Source: CS4-C045 sp964347545 (GTDB lineage Bacteria; Planctomycetota; Planctomycetia; Pirellulales; UBA7805). Taken from it: a stretch of 30,980 nucleotides of DNA. The position numbers and the translations under genes are program-made. A model generated the notes under the pieces. That model saw only the letters and a list, made by a program, of their open reading frames with translations, made no database searches and was not told the DNA's origin. How positions within the stretch are numbered: position 1 is the first letter of the stretch; each line of letters opens with the position of its first letter. The stretch covers positions 1-30,980 of the forward strand of contig CAYFZZ010000013.1 of the NCBI GenBank assembly GCA_964347545.1. The letters run 5' to 3'. Shown piece by piece: positions 1 to 8,108 of the stretch.

Positions 1-319
1 GGACCACGGACGTTTGAGGCCCCCGGTGAGAGGAAAATTTACCACGAAGGACACGAAGAGCACGAACGTTAAATTGGACAGTCCAAACAAGGACAGGCAT
101 CATCGGACGCTTTGGTCGATTGATGATTGACGAATGTTGATTTTTGATTTTTGAAGTACGGAAAGGCGGGGACCACGGACGTTTGAGGCCCCCGGTGAGA
201 GGGAAATTTACCACGAAGGACACGAAGAGCACGAAGGTTACATTGGACAGTCTAAAAGAGGGCAGGCACAAGCGGACGCTGCGATCGATTGATGATTGAC
301 GAATGTTGATTTTTGAAGT
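1..319. repeat. Tandem pair of about 150-bp direct repeats
   Basis: Two copies begin at 1 and 170 (offset 169). Each starts with GGACCACGGACGTTTGAGG, continues with an ACCACGAAGGACACGAAG tract, and ends with a TTGATGATTGACGAATGTTG tract. They differ by scattered substitutions and by an extra TTTTTGA in copy 1. No plausible coding sequence lies in them. Motifs of the ACCACGAAGGACACGAAG kind recur in intergenic DNA of planctomycetes and some other phyla; linking these copies to that class is from memory. Confidence 0.85.
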
Positions 320-352
320 GCCCAGGCAGGCTGCCTGCCGCTTCCACTTCGC

Positions 353-482
353 AAATCAACAATCAACAATCGACAATCATCAATCCTCTGCAGCGAGGCG
401 GCGGCAGAACGGGGATAACTGCCTTTTGAGTTCCGTGTTGCCTTTTGCTTTTCCCCTTCGTGCTCTTCATGTGCTTCGTGGT
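353..482. repeat. Inverted counterparts of the upstream repeats
   Basis: Positions 353-386 (CAAATCAACAATCAACAATC and following) are an imperfect reverse complement of the TTGATGATTGACGAATGTTG tract. Positions 457-482 match the reverse complement of 41-66 at 24 of 26 bases. The 1-482 block therefore reads as repeat, repeat, inverted partial repeat, and could fold into a long cruciform or hairpin. It is non-coding in my reading. Confidence 0.7.
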
Positions 483-596
483 CCCTCCCATCCTCCCCTG
501 CAGGATGGCGGTAGGGAAAGGCGGAAGAGCCATGGTTTTTTGCTCCTTGCTCAGCCGGGCCCGACTTTCGCGCCTGCAGGATGGGGAATCGAGCAC

Positions 597-1730
597 GTGG
601 ATACTGCTGAGCAAACTTGCGTCTATCGGCTCACGCCGCCCACCCCCGCCGCGCTGGCGTCGCTGGCCGTCTGCGGGCCGGAGGCGGTGCGGTTGGTCGC
701 CCAGCGGTTCCTGCCGGCCGGCCAGCGGCCCTTGGACGAAGTCCCTGTGGGGCGGGTTGTGTTTGGCCACTGGCTGCACGCCGGCGGCGAGGAGGTCGTG
801 GTCACGGTCCGCCACCCCCAGCGGGTCGACATCCACGGACACGGAGGGACGGCCGCCTCGCAGGCGGTGCTGGACAGCCTCGAGCAGGCCGGCGCGCGGG
901 CCGGCAGCTGGCAGGAATGGTTGGCCGAAGACCAGCCCCCTTGTCTGGGGCGCGCGGCGCAACAGGCCCTGGTCCAGGCTCGAACCGAGAGAACCGCGGG
1001 GATCCTCCTGGACCAATGGCAAGGCGGGCTGGAGGGCGAGATCCAGCAAGTCTTGGCTTGCCTCCAGCATCACCAGACCAATGCCGGCCTGGCGCAGATC
1101 GATCAACTGCTGGCCCGCTGCTCGTTAGGCCGGCATTTGACCGAACCGTTCCGGATTGTCCTGGCGGGCCAGCCCAACGTGGGCAAGAGCAGCCTGATCA
1201 ACGCCATCCTGGGATACCCGCGGGCGATCGTCACGGACCAGGCCGGGACGACCCGCGACGTGGTGACGGCCAGCACGGCCATCGATGGCTGGCCGGTGGT
1301 ACTGTCCGACACAGCGGGCCTCCGCCGGGGCGCGGACGAGCTGGAGGTGGCCGGCGTGCAGCTGGCGGTCACCGCCTTGGCCGCGGCCGACCTGGTGGTG
1401 CTGGTCTTCGATCAGTCGCAGGCCTGGACGGCGGCCGACCAGCGGTTGTGCCAGGCGTGGCCCGACGCCCTGCGGGTTTACAACAAGTGCGACCTGCCTG
1501 CCGCGGCTGGCCGCCGGCCGGCCGGCTTGCCGACCAGTGCCACCCGCCAGCTGGGCTTGCCAGAACTGCTTGGCCAGATCGCCGGCCGATTGGTGCCCGT
1601 CGTCCCCCTGCCCGGGGCCGGCGTGCCGTGGACCGCGGCCCAGGAGTTCGGTTTGCAGGAGGCCCGGGAGGCTTGTCGGGCAGGAGACCTCTCGGCCGCT
1701 GAGGCCGCCTTGCGGGGAATCCTGGGCTGA
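597..1730 (+). CDS. MnmE/TrmE-like GTPase, C-terminally shortened
   Basis: The 377-residue product resembles the tRNA-modification GTPase MnmE. An N-terminal part (residues 10-100) matches the folate-binding TrmE domain loosely. A helical segment follows, then a TrmE-type G domain with G1 GQPNVGKS (191-198), G2 GTTRD (217-221), G3 DTAG (238-241) and G4 NKCD (296-299). True MnmE has about 450 residues and ends in a catalytic-cysteine FCIGK tail; this protein ends in AALRGILG with most of the C-terminal helical domain missing. It therefore probably does not perform the U34 modification and may be a paralogue with another role. I chose the GTG at 597, with GGGGA 9-13 bases upstream, because the earlier ATG at 303 lies in repeat DNA and would add about 98 residues unlike the family. 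The start is uncertain. Confidence 0.8.
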   Translation: MDTAEQTCVYRLTPPTPAALASLAVCGPEAVRLVAQRFLPAGQRPLDEVPVGRVVFGHWLHAGGEEVVVTVRHPQRVDIHGHGGTAASQAVLDSLEQAGARAGSWQEWLAEDQPPCLGRAAQQALVQARTERTAGILLDQWQGGLEGEIQQVLACLQHHQTNAGLAQIDQLLARCSLGRHLTEPFRIVLAGQPNVGKSSLINAILGYPRAIVTDQAGTTRDVVTASTAIDGWPVVLSDTAGLRRGADELEVAGVQLAVTALAAADLVVLVFDQSQAWTAADQRLCQAWPDALRVYNKCDLPAAAGRRPAGLPTSATRQLGLPELLGQIAGRLVPVVPLPGAGVPWTAAQEFGLQEAREACRAGDLSAAEAALRGILG

Positions 1731-1783
1731 ACCGCCCGTTCGCCTCCCCCCAGCCGGCTCAGCGGCCGGGGTGGCTGGCCCTC

Positions 1784-3283
1784 CTACACGGCCGCGTGGG
1801 GGACGAGCCGGTCGAGCAATTCGCGGAACTCTCCCAGCATGATTGGCATGTGCACGACCACGTGGTGGGCGGCATCGTCGGATCGATCGGACCATGACCC
1901 GTGTTGTTCGCCCAGCAGCAGCACGGCGGGAACTTGGCTGGTGTGGTCCGCGGTGATGAACCGTTGGTAGGCGTCGACAGCAGCTTCTCCCAAATCCTGC
2001 GTACTGAAGACGACACACTGGGCCGGCGGCGGTTCCTCGGTGAACCGGGCCAACGCTCGTTGCGGATCCTGGGTAACCAGCACGCGATAGCCGGCAGTCC
2101 GGAACCGCTGTCGGAAGACGTTTTGCATCTGGGGATTGGCTTCCACGAACATCACGGTTCGCTGGGGCAGGGAGGCCTGGGCGGTGCGGGAGGATTCCTC
2201 CTCTTCCACCACCGTATCGTCATCGTGGACCTGGTCCAGCGGCGGTTCGTGCAGTTTCTGCAGCGTGCTCTGCAGGTCCAGCAACATCTCCTTGGGCGAC
2301 TGGTAACGTCTGTCCGGATCGAACTGCAAGGACCTGTTGATGACCGCCACGACGGAGGCCGGCAGGGAAGGGAGCAGCTTGCGAATCGGCTCGACTTGCT
2401 GAAAACGGGCTTTGTTCAGCCGCTGCATGCGGTTCTTGGTCTCGCTGAGCGGCGAGACGCCCGTCAGCAAGTGATACAGCATGCAGCCGACGAAATAGAT
2501 ATCGCTGCGCATGTCGTCGCGCCGCACCCCCGAGCCTCGTTCCAGGGCGGCGTAGTCGACCGTGCGGGGATTGACCATATCGCCGGGGAGGTCTTCGGTC
2601 AGCTCTTTGCCCAGGCCGGCCAGGCCGAAGTCGACCAGTTTCACCGCGCCCCGACTGGAGACCAGCACGTTGCTTAGCTTGATATCCCGATGAGCGATCC
2701 CGCGTTGGAAGGCGTAATCCAGGCCGCTGACCACGTCCATGATCAGCCTCAGCGATTCCTCCGGATCGCAACGCTGGCGTTTTTCCACGAATTCCCGCAG
2801 ATTGCGCCCTTCCACAAACTCCATCACCAGGTAATGCGCGTCGTCTTCGGTTCCCAGGTCGTAGATACGAGCGATGTTGGGGTGCCGCAGCGTCATCCCC
2901 ATCTTGGCCTCGCGTTGAAACTGATCCCGCACCAGCTGTCCCCGCTCGGTCTGGTCACGACAGTACCGGCTGCGGAGGACCTTGACGGCAAACACCTGGC
3001 CGGTGGTCCGCTGGACGGCCCGATAGACCCGCGCGAAGGAACCACTGCCGACGAAATAGAGCACTTTGTAATCGCCGTAAAAGAAGCCGGTCTGTTCGCC
3101 CGACATCAGCCGCGCCAGCTGGTAGCTGGTCAGCAGCTCGCGGCCGACCAGCACCTGTTTCAGTTCGCCGGGCGTGACGTCACGCGTCCCCAACGAGCTC
3201 CAGACTTCCTGAAGCTGCTGTTTGCTGATCAACTGCAGATCGACCGCGGCTTGGGCGATCTGCTCACCGGACGTCATCGCCAT
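1784..3283 (-). CDS. Ser/Thr protein kinase with degenerate receiver-like C-terminus
   Basis: The 499-residue protein phosphorylates Ser/Thr in target proteins, by family. Residues 1-66 form a helical leader. The kinase domain (about 70-345) shows the glycine loop GSGSFARV (79-86), the ATP lysine in VAVK (K101), the catalytic HRD loop (198-200) with N205, and DFG (218-220). An acidic linker follows, then residues 376-497 look like a response-regulator receiver fold. There the phospho-acceptor Asp appears replaced (VVFSTQ) and the conserved Lys position reads HMPIM, so it is probably a pseudo-receiver. No transmembrane helix is evident, so it is likely cytosolic, unlike many PknB-type kinases. 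The start at 3283 is chosen because the frame further upstream has poor codon use; an ATG at 3277 is an alternative. Its substrate is unknown. Confidence 0.88.
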   Translation of the reverse strand: MAMTSGEQIAQAAVDLQLISKQQLQEVWSSLGTRDVTPGELKQVLVGRELLTSYQLARLMSGEQTGFFYGDYKVLYFVGSGSFARVYRAVQRTTGQVFAVKVLRSRYCRDQTERGQLVRDQFQREAKMGMTLRHPNIARIYDLGTEDDAHYLVMEFVEGRNLREFVEKRQRCDPEESLRLIMDVVSGLDYAFQRGIAHRDIKLSNVLVSSRGAVKLVDFGLAGLGKELTEDLPGDMVNPRTVDYAALERGSGVRRDDMRSDIYFVGCMLYHLLTGVSPLSETKNRMQRLNKARFQQVEPIRKLLPSLPASVVAVINRSLQFDPDRRYQSPKEMLLDLQSTLQKLHEPPLDQVHDDDTVVEEEESSRTAQASLPQRTVMFVEANPQMQNVFRQRFRTAGYRVLVTQDPQRALARFTEEPPPAQCVVFSTQDLGEAAVDAYQRFITADHTSQVPAVLLLGEQHGSWSDRSDDAAHHVVVHMPIMLGEFRELLDRLVPHAAV

Positions 3284-3473
3284 CTCTGCTGCTCTTCCCG
3301 GGGGAAAGGCGTCGTTCACGCCCCGGAACCTTCCTCGCGCTGCCCCCTGATGGCGAATCTGGCAATCGCCCAGCCCGACAGCAGTGCATCTTACGCCAAA
3401 ACGGTGGCCGAGACAATCTTGTTGCGACCGGACCGGCATGGGGGGCGGCGTGTGGGAATCGCCGTTTTTCCCG

Positions 3474-3511
3474 AAAAAAACTCCGCTCGGAAAGGGTTCC
3501 GCGCGGAGTTT
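3474..3511 (-). terminator. Rho-independent terminator of the 94-residue gene
   Basis: Stem AAACTCCGC / GCGGAGTTT (3478-3486 with 3503-3511) has a nested CGGAA/TTCCG stem inside. On the minus strand it is followed by a run of seven T. It lies 57 bases past the stop of the 3568-3852 gene and upstream of the kinase, separating the two transcripts. Confidence 0.85.
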
Positions 3512-3567
3512 GGGGGGTTACCCGGATACGGCCCCCCAGGCACGACAGGGGCCGCGGACGCCTCCTC

Positions 3568-3852
3568 TTAAGCTTGCTCTTCCAACCGCTCGCGGTACTC
3601 GTCCCGTTCGCGGCGGGTCGCCTCCAGGTCGAACAGCAGGTATTTCATGTCCAGCCGCAGCTGGCTCAACGCATCCTGCACCAGCCGCAGAATCCGCCGG
3701 CGACGCGTGGTGCTGGCCACCACCCGTTTGGCGATGGGCTGGATCACCTGCCGATGCTCGGCCGGCAAAGCTTCGATGGCAGCCAGCAGTTCTTCCACCT
3801 CGGTGGGCAGTTCGGCGACTTTTTCATTCGAGGGCACAGGGGCGTTCGTCAT
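3568..3852 (-). CDS. Small helical protein of unknown function
   Basis: This 94-residue, charged, mostly helical protein contains no signal peptide or membrane segment. The central part has an Arg-rich stretch (TTRRRRILRLV), followed by a long amphipathic helix ending in Glu/Arg repeats that could form a coiled coil or bind nucleic acid. I recall similar short planctomycete proteins labelled 'transcriptional regulator', but no helix-turn-helix is obvious and that label is not supported here. It is transcribed alone and ends at the strong terminator at 3474-3511. It is divergent from the large secreted-protein gene, sharing a 212-bp intergenic region. Confidence 0.75.
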   Translation of the reverse strand: MTNAPVPSNEKVAELPTEVEELLAAIEALPAEHRQVIQPIAKRVVASTTRRRRILRLVQDALSQLRLDMKYLLFDLEATRRERDEYRERLEEQA

Positions 3853-4064
3853 GGTAGCGATCTCCGGTGGTGAGTGACGCTAGCTGGGTTTTGCAGACCC
3901 TGTGCCAGGCGCCCACCTGGATCCATGGTAACGCGGTAACCCGTGTGCTGGCAATCATTTTCTTAAGCGGCCAGGGCGACTTTAGCGATCAGGTGATGAT
4001 GTCCGGATGCAACACGTTGACCTGGAATGGCGACACCAATCGTGATAGAAGCGGCCATTTGGCC

Positions 4065-6734
4065 ATGTTGCGCAAGTTCTGGTACGTGTTGCTGATCGGT
4101 CTGACCGTCCCGGTCGGCCTTGATCCATCTCCCCTGGCGGCTCAGCCCACCCGCTGGGACAGCCTGGAGAGTCCCCTGCCCAGCTGGAAAGGGCACAGCA
4201 GCGATGCGCCCCACCGGATCCTGCGGCATCAGCGGGTCCGCCAGGAGGTCCACAGTGGCCAGTGGGCCGAAGCGATCAGCCTGACCGCTGGCCGCGGTAC
4301 GCAAATCTACCTGGCCTACGATGCGGGACAGGCGCGGGTGATCGACGAGCTGCAGTTCAGCTTGTGGCTGCGGGCCGATCGGCCCGGCCTGCAGATTGCC
4401 GCTCGGGTCGTCCTGCCGCGGACCGCCGAGGCGGGCGAGGGCGAGCCGCTGAAGGTGGTCGTCTACGGCCAGCTGTACCAGGAGGTCGGCAGCTGGCAGC
4501 GGTTGCAACTGGACCAGCTGCCCAGCCGTGTGGCCGAACAGGTCCGGATCCTCCGCAGCGGCCCAGCGGGCAATATCGATGCCAGAGAAGCCTACGTCGA
4601 TCGGCTGCTGCTGAATGTCTACGGTGGCCTGGGGACGACCCATGTGTGGATTGACGACGTCGAGATCGTGGGTCTGGTGGCCGACGCGAACGGGACTCAG
4701 CCGCCAGGCGTGGCCCCGGCCGGTTTTGCCGACGGCCGTTCCCGCCCCGAGGACCAGCCGCAGACGATGGTCCAGATGCGCGGTTCGGTGCTGTGGGCGG
4801 ACGGGGCTCCTCTCTTTCCACGAATCTTTCAGCTGCCCGGCGCGGCGCTGACCCAGCTAAATCAGCTCGGTTTCAATGCCGTTCAGCTGCCGGGCTCCCC
4901 GCCCGCAGCACTCCAGCAGGAGGCCGCTCGGCTGGGCCTGTGGCTGATCTGCCCCCCCCCGGCTGGCGGTCCGGGCGAGCAGCTGACCGGGGTGCCGGAC
5001 CGGCTGTTGGCCTGGCAAGTCGGCCAGCAGCTGACGCGAGATGACTTGCCCAGCACGATCGACACCGTCGGCCAGTTGCGCAAGGGGGATCCCGCCCTGC
5101 GGCGGCCCGTGGTGTGCGGCAGCCAGACCCAGCTGCGGGCGTTCAGCCGACAAGCGGACGTGATGTGGGTGCATCGAGCGTCGAGTGGGTCGAGTCTAGA
5201 GCTGACCGACTACGCCGCCTGGTTGCGGCACGTCCAACTGTTAGCTCGACCCGACATGCCCCTGTGGGTCCAGCTGGACAGCGACTACCCTCCCGCCTGG
5301 CAGGCGCAACTGGCGGCGCTGGGGGGCGCGCCCGTCCAGCCGCTGGAGATCAGTTATTCCCAGCTCAGACAACAAGCTCGGCTGGCCGTCGCCCAGGGTG
5401 CGCGGGGCCTCGCTTTTTCCTCGGCGATGCCGCTGAACGCCGACCACCCGGCGACGTGGCGGCGGACGCTGGCCCTGGAACTGCTGAACCTGGAACTGCA
5501 GCTGCTGGAACCCTGGGTGGCAGCGGGGCGGGTGGCGGCCCCGGCCACTTCCAGCCAGCCGGCGGTGACCGCCAGCTTGCTGCAGGCCGAGGGCGGGCGG
5601 TTGCTGTTGCCCCTCCAGACGGCCGGGGGCGCTCAATACGTTCCCCCGGCGATGCCGGCCGAGGGCGTGCACTTTGTCGTCCCGGGCGTGCCCTCCTCGA
5701 ATCGGACCTACGTGATCCGCCTGGGGGGCCTGCAGCCGCTGCCACAACATCGGGTGACGGGGGGCCACCAGGTCTCCCTGGAGAGCCTGCAGGGGGTGAC
5801 CGCGATTTTGATGACCGAGGATCCCCTGGTGGTCGCTCGGCTGTCACGCGCGATCGAGGGGTTGCGGGGTCGAGCGGCGGAGTTGCAGTGCCGGCTGGCG
5901 GCCGAGGAGTTGGCTCAGGTGGCGGCCGTGGAACGTCAGCTGGACGCCGCCCGGGGAGGCACCCCATCGGCTCGCGATCTGAAAACGGCCCAGCGGCTGG
6001 TCGCAGAGGCTGAAGCCGCCCTGGCGGCGGGCCAGTTGGGCCTGGCCCTGCAGTACAGCGCCGAGGGACTGGCCGCGGTGGATCAAATCCGCCGCCGCTC
6101 GTGGAACATCGCGATCCGCAAGTGGGGACATCCCTCCCAGCTGCCCCTCCTGGCGGCCCACGCCACCCTGCCGCGGGCTTACCAGCTTCTTCCCACGTGG
6201 GGAGCGGCCGGGTGGGGGGCGAACCAGCTGCCGGGAGGGGAAATGGAAAGCCTGGAAGCCATGCTGGCGGCCGGCTGGCGTCACGTGCGGTTGAGCGACG
6301 AGGGGAGGGGCAGTCGCGTGGAACTTTCGGCTCAGCGGCCCCACGGGGGCCGGCGATGCTTGCATCTGCAGGTGGGGCCCGGGGACGAGCGGGCGCCGGC
6401 GTTTGTCGAAGCGCCGCCGGTATGGATTGTCAGCCCGCCCGTGACGGTGCAGGCCGGCCAGCGGGTGCGGATCGAAGGCTGGGTCCAGGTCCCCGAACCG
6501 CTGAAGGCCACGGCCGACGGGTTGTTGATCTTCGATTCGGTCGCCGGGCCGGCGATGGCCAAACGGATCGGGCACACCAGCGGCTGGCAGAAATTCACCC
6601 TCGATCGGTCGGCCACCCGCAGCGGCCCCCTCTGGCTGACGATCGCCCTGGCCGGCATCGGAGAGGCCTGGGTCGACGACGTGACGGTCCAGACGGTCAG
6701 TCGGCCGACGGATCGAGCAGTCGGCTCTCGATGA
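4065..6734 (+). CDS. Large secreted protein with sandwich and barrel-like regions, function unknown
   Basis: The 889-residue product begins with a signal peptide (MLRKFWYVLLIGLTVPVGL, probable cleavage after LAAQ near residue 29) and should be exported. Residues about 35-200 look like a beta-sandwich of carbohydrate-binding type, with alternating strands ending in HVWIDDVEIVG. Residues about 235-520 recall a TIM-barrel glycosidase scaffold: a 'disguised' start RGSVLWADGAPLFPR, then LNQLGFNAVQLPG, then LGLWLICPPP. I see no clear catalytic Glu pair. Residues about 620-690 are helical. The C-terminus is a second sandwich ending in EAWVDDVTVQTV. The ATG at 4065 is chosen because it begins the signal peptide; the frame is open back to 3867. 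The 3' end overlaps the convergent FxsA gene by 38 bases. No enzymatic role is assigned. Confidence 0.8.
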   Translation: MLRKFWYVLLIGLTVPVGLDPSPLAAQPTRWDSLESPLPSWKGHSSDAPHRILRHQRVRQEVHSGQWAEAISLTAGRGTQIYLAYDAGQARVIDELQFSLWLRADRPGLQIAARVVLPRTAEAGEGEPLKVVVYGQLYQEVGSWQRLQLDQLPSRVAEQVRILRSGPAGNIDAREAYVDRLLLNVYGGLGTTHVWIDDVEIVGLVADANGTQPPGVAPAGFADGRSRPEDQPQTMVQMRGSVLWADGAPLFPRIFQLPGAALTQLNQLGFNAVQLPGSPPAALQQEAARLGLWLICPPPAGGPGEQLTGVPDRLLAWQVGQQLTRDDLPSTIDTVGQLRKGDPALRRPVVCGSQTQLRAFSRQADVMWVHRASSGSSLELTDYAAWLRHVQLLARPDMPLWVQLDSDYPPAWQAQLAALGGAPVQPLEISYSQLRQQARLAVAQGARGLAFSSAMPLNADHPATWRRTLALELLNLELQLLEPWVAAGRVAAPATSSQPAVTASLLQAEGGRLLLPLQTAGGAQYVPPAMPAEGVHFVVPGVPSSNRTYVIRLGGLQPLPQHRVTGGHQVSLESLQGVTAILMTEDPLVVARLSRAIEGLRGRAAELQCRLAAEELAQVAAVERQLDAARGGTPSARDLKTAQRLVAEAEAALAAGQLGLALQYSAEGLAAVDQIRRRSWNIAIRKWGHPSQLPLLAAHATLPRAYQLLPTWGAAGWGANQLPGGEMESLEAMLAAGWRHVRLSDEGRGSRVELSAQRPHGGRRCLHLQVGPGDERAPAFVEAPPVWIVSPPVTVQAGQRVRIEGWVQVPEPLKATADGLLIFDSVAGPAMAKRIGHTSGWQKFTLDRSATRSGPLWLTIALAGIGEAWVDDVTVQTVSRPTDRAVGSR

Positions 6735-7161
6735 TTTCCTCGCGGGACGAGAACCCGGCCGGACGGCCCGGCGGGGGCCGGTCGCCGGTGATCCCCTGAA
6801 ACCGCGCTTGAAACCGCCAGACCAGGTACCGCTTGACCTGCTTCCGCAGAGCCGGGACCAGCAGCGCGAACCCGATCAGGTCGGTGAGGATTCCGGGGGT
6901 CAGCAGCAGGGTCCCGGCCACAAAGATCAGCAAGCCGTCCAGCAAGGCGTCGGCCGGGACTCGCCCAGCGGCCAGGTCGCCCTGCAGCCGCCGCCACGTT
7001 TCGGCCCCTTGCCAGCGAGCCAGGCTGGCGCCGACGACGCCGGTCAAGATCACCAGTCCGAAGACCGCCAACGCCGAATTGACCAGGTCGGCCAGCCACA
7101 TCAACAAAAACAGTTCGGTCAACGGCACGACCGTCAGGAGGAGGATCAATCGGAGCAACAC
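6697..7161 (-). CDS. fxsA: FxsA family membrane protein
   Basis: The 154-residue protein fits the FxsA family, inner-membrane proteins; E. coli FxsA influences F-exclusion of phage T7, but the general function is unknown. It has an N-terminal hydrophobic pair (LLRLILLLTVVPLTELFLLM, then FGLVILTGVVGASLARWQG), the family-typical short amphipathic part, and a third hydrophobic pair (LLIFVAGTLLLTPGILTDLIG), with a charged cytosolic tail. The GTG start at 7161 is chosen because GGGAG lies five bases upstream and because it opens directly into the first membrane segment. It is convergent with the 889-residue secreted protein and shares 38 bases with it. Confidence 0.85.
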   Translation of the reverse strand: MLLRLILLLTVVPLTELFLLMWLADLVNSALAVFGLVILTGVVGASLARWQGAETWRRLQGDLAAGRVPADALLDGLLIFVAGTLLLTPGILTDLIGFALLVPALRKQVKRYLVWRFQARFQGITGDRPPPGRPAGFSSREEIIESRLLDPSAD

Positions 7162-7207
7162 GCTAACTCCCGTCGGAAGATGTCCACCTGGGCTGCAACA
7201 CCAGAAG

Positions 7208-7257
7208 AAAAAAAAGGCGTGATCCGCGCGTCTCATTATAGGCGCGCGAATCACGCC
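7208..7257 (-). terminator. Strong rho-independent terminator
   Basis: A 15-bp near-perfect stem (7216-7230 with 7243-7257) has a 12-base loop. On the minus strand it is followed by eight T (7208-7215). It lies 43 bases past the stop of the thioredoxin-fold gene. Its loop contains TATAAT on the minus strand, so it might also overlap a promoter for fxsA; no matching -35 is visible. Confidence 0.9.
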
Positions 7258-7299
7258 GAGGATCCGGAGGTACCCGCCGGGCACCGAAATTCAACGCCG

Positions 7300-7776
7300 T
7301 CACGTGAAGCAGACAGACGGCGTCGACTGCGTTTGGCGGACCAGCTCGTTCACCACCGCGGGAGGTTTTTGGCCGTTTCGGTACGTCATCAGCAGGCTGG
7401 ACCAGTCCAGCTTGGAGTAATGGCCCGCCTTGCGATGAATGATGTTCCGGCTGTCCTTGTCGGTGATCACCGTGTAGGGGAATCGCTCAGCACCGAAGGC
7501 CTCGGCCACCTTTTGGCCCTCGGAAGTGCTGACATCGATGCAACACAGTTGGTACGGTTTCAGCAGGGCCGAACTGCCCAGCTGGCTGTCACCGCGGGTG
7601 GCCGCCAGCCGATCCGAGGGTAGCTCCATCACGACCAGCAGCGGCTTGTGGGCCGCCCGGGCCGCCTCCAGGGCCGTGGCGTAATCGTTTTGCCAATCGT
7701 CGGCGATCGCCGCCGGGGCGATCGTGGTGATGGCGGCGAGGGTATACAGCGCGATCCGCGCGCGAACGCATGTCAT
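7300..7776 (-). CDS. Secreted thioredoxin-fold protein lacking the CxxC motif
   Basis: The 158-residue product starts with a signal peptide (VRARIALYTLAAITTIAPAAIA) and continues with a thioredoxin-like fold: ALEAARAAHKPLLVVMEL (strand with the usual active-site position), LKPYQLCCIDVST, and FGAERFPYTVITDKD with the cis-Pro-like FPYT. At the active-site position the sequence is ELPSD, so no redox CxxC is present and disulfide exchange is unlikely. It may be a binding or chaperone-like periplasmic protein. The ATG at 7776 is chosen over one six codons upstream because GGAGG lies seven bases before it. It is transcribed alone and ends at the terminator 7208-7257. Confidence 0.8.
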   Translation of the reverse strand: MTCVRARIALYTLAAITTIAPAAIADDWQNDYATALEAARAAHKPLLVVMELPSDRLAATRGDSQLGSSALLKPYQLCCIDVSTSEGQKVAEAFGAERFPYTVITDKDSRNIIHRKAGHYSKLDWSSLLMTYRNGQKPPAVVNELVRQTQSTPSVCFT

Positions 7777-8100
7777 ACTCGTACCTCCCTGCAAGCTTTC
7801 CGCGAGAGCGGAACGAAGGTGGGAAACGGGGGGCGGGAAATTGGGGTGGGGCTGGCCAGCTCGGTCTAGGCTCTATATCGATCCTGGACGTCGTCGCGGT
7901 AGAGCAGAATGCTAGCAATGCGGTTATGCGGGCACAAGCTGGGTAAGGCAAGAAAAGATTGTCGATCGGGTAATTTATTACGGCTGCTTATGTAATTAAA
8001 TTCAGATATCGACATTCGTTTTTGGGATCTCAGCGCAAACCGTGCGCAAGGTGCTCAGGGAAGCCTGGCCGGGGGGCCGGCCGGCGGCGTGTTTTTTAGA
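7777..8100. other. Intergenic region with an AT-rich patch
   Basis: No gene is seen. Positions about 7955-8035 are markedly AT-rich (GGTAATTTATTACGG, TATGTAATTAAATTCAG) against the GC-rich surroundings. Promoters for the 7300-7776 gene should lie near 7800-7900, but I cannot identify a convincing -35/-10 pair. Confidence 0.5.
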
Positions 8101-8108
8101 AAGACCAT

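Noticed and set aside
303..596. N-terminal extension of the MnmE-like GTPase from ATG 303
   Set aside because: The extension lies in repeat DNA and encodes low-complexity residues unlike the family; the GTG at 597 fits better.
6697..6734. Possible frameshift because two genes overlap by 38 bases
   Set aside because: The genes are convergent, both frames are intact, and short tail-to-tail overlaps are ordinary.
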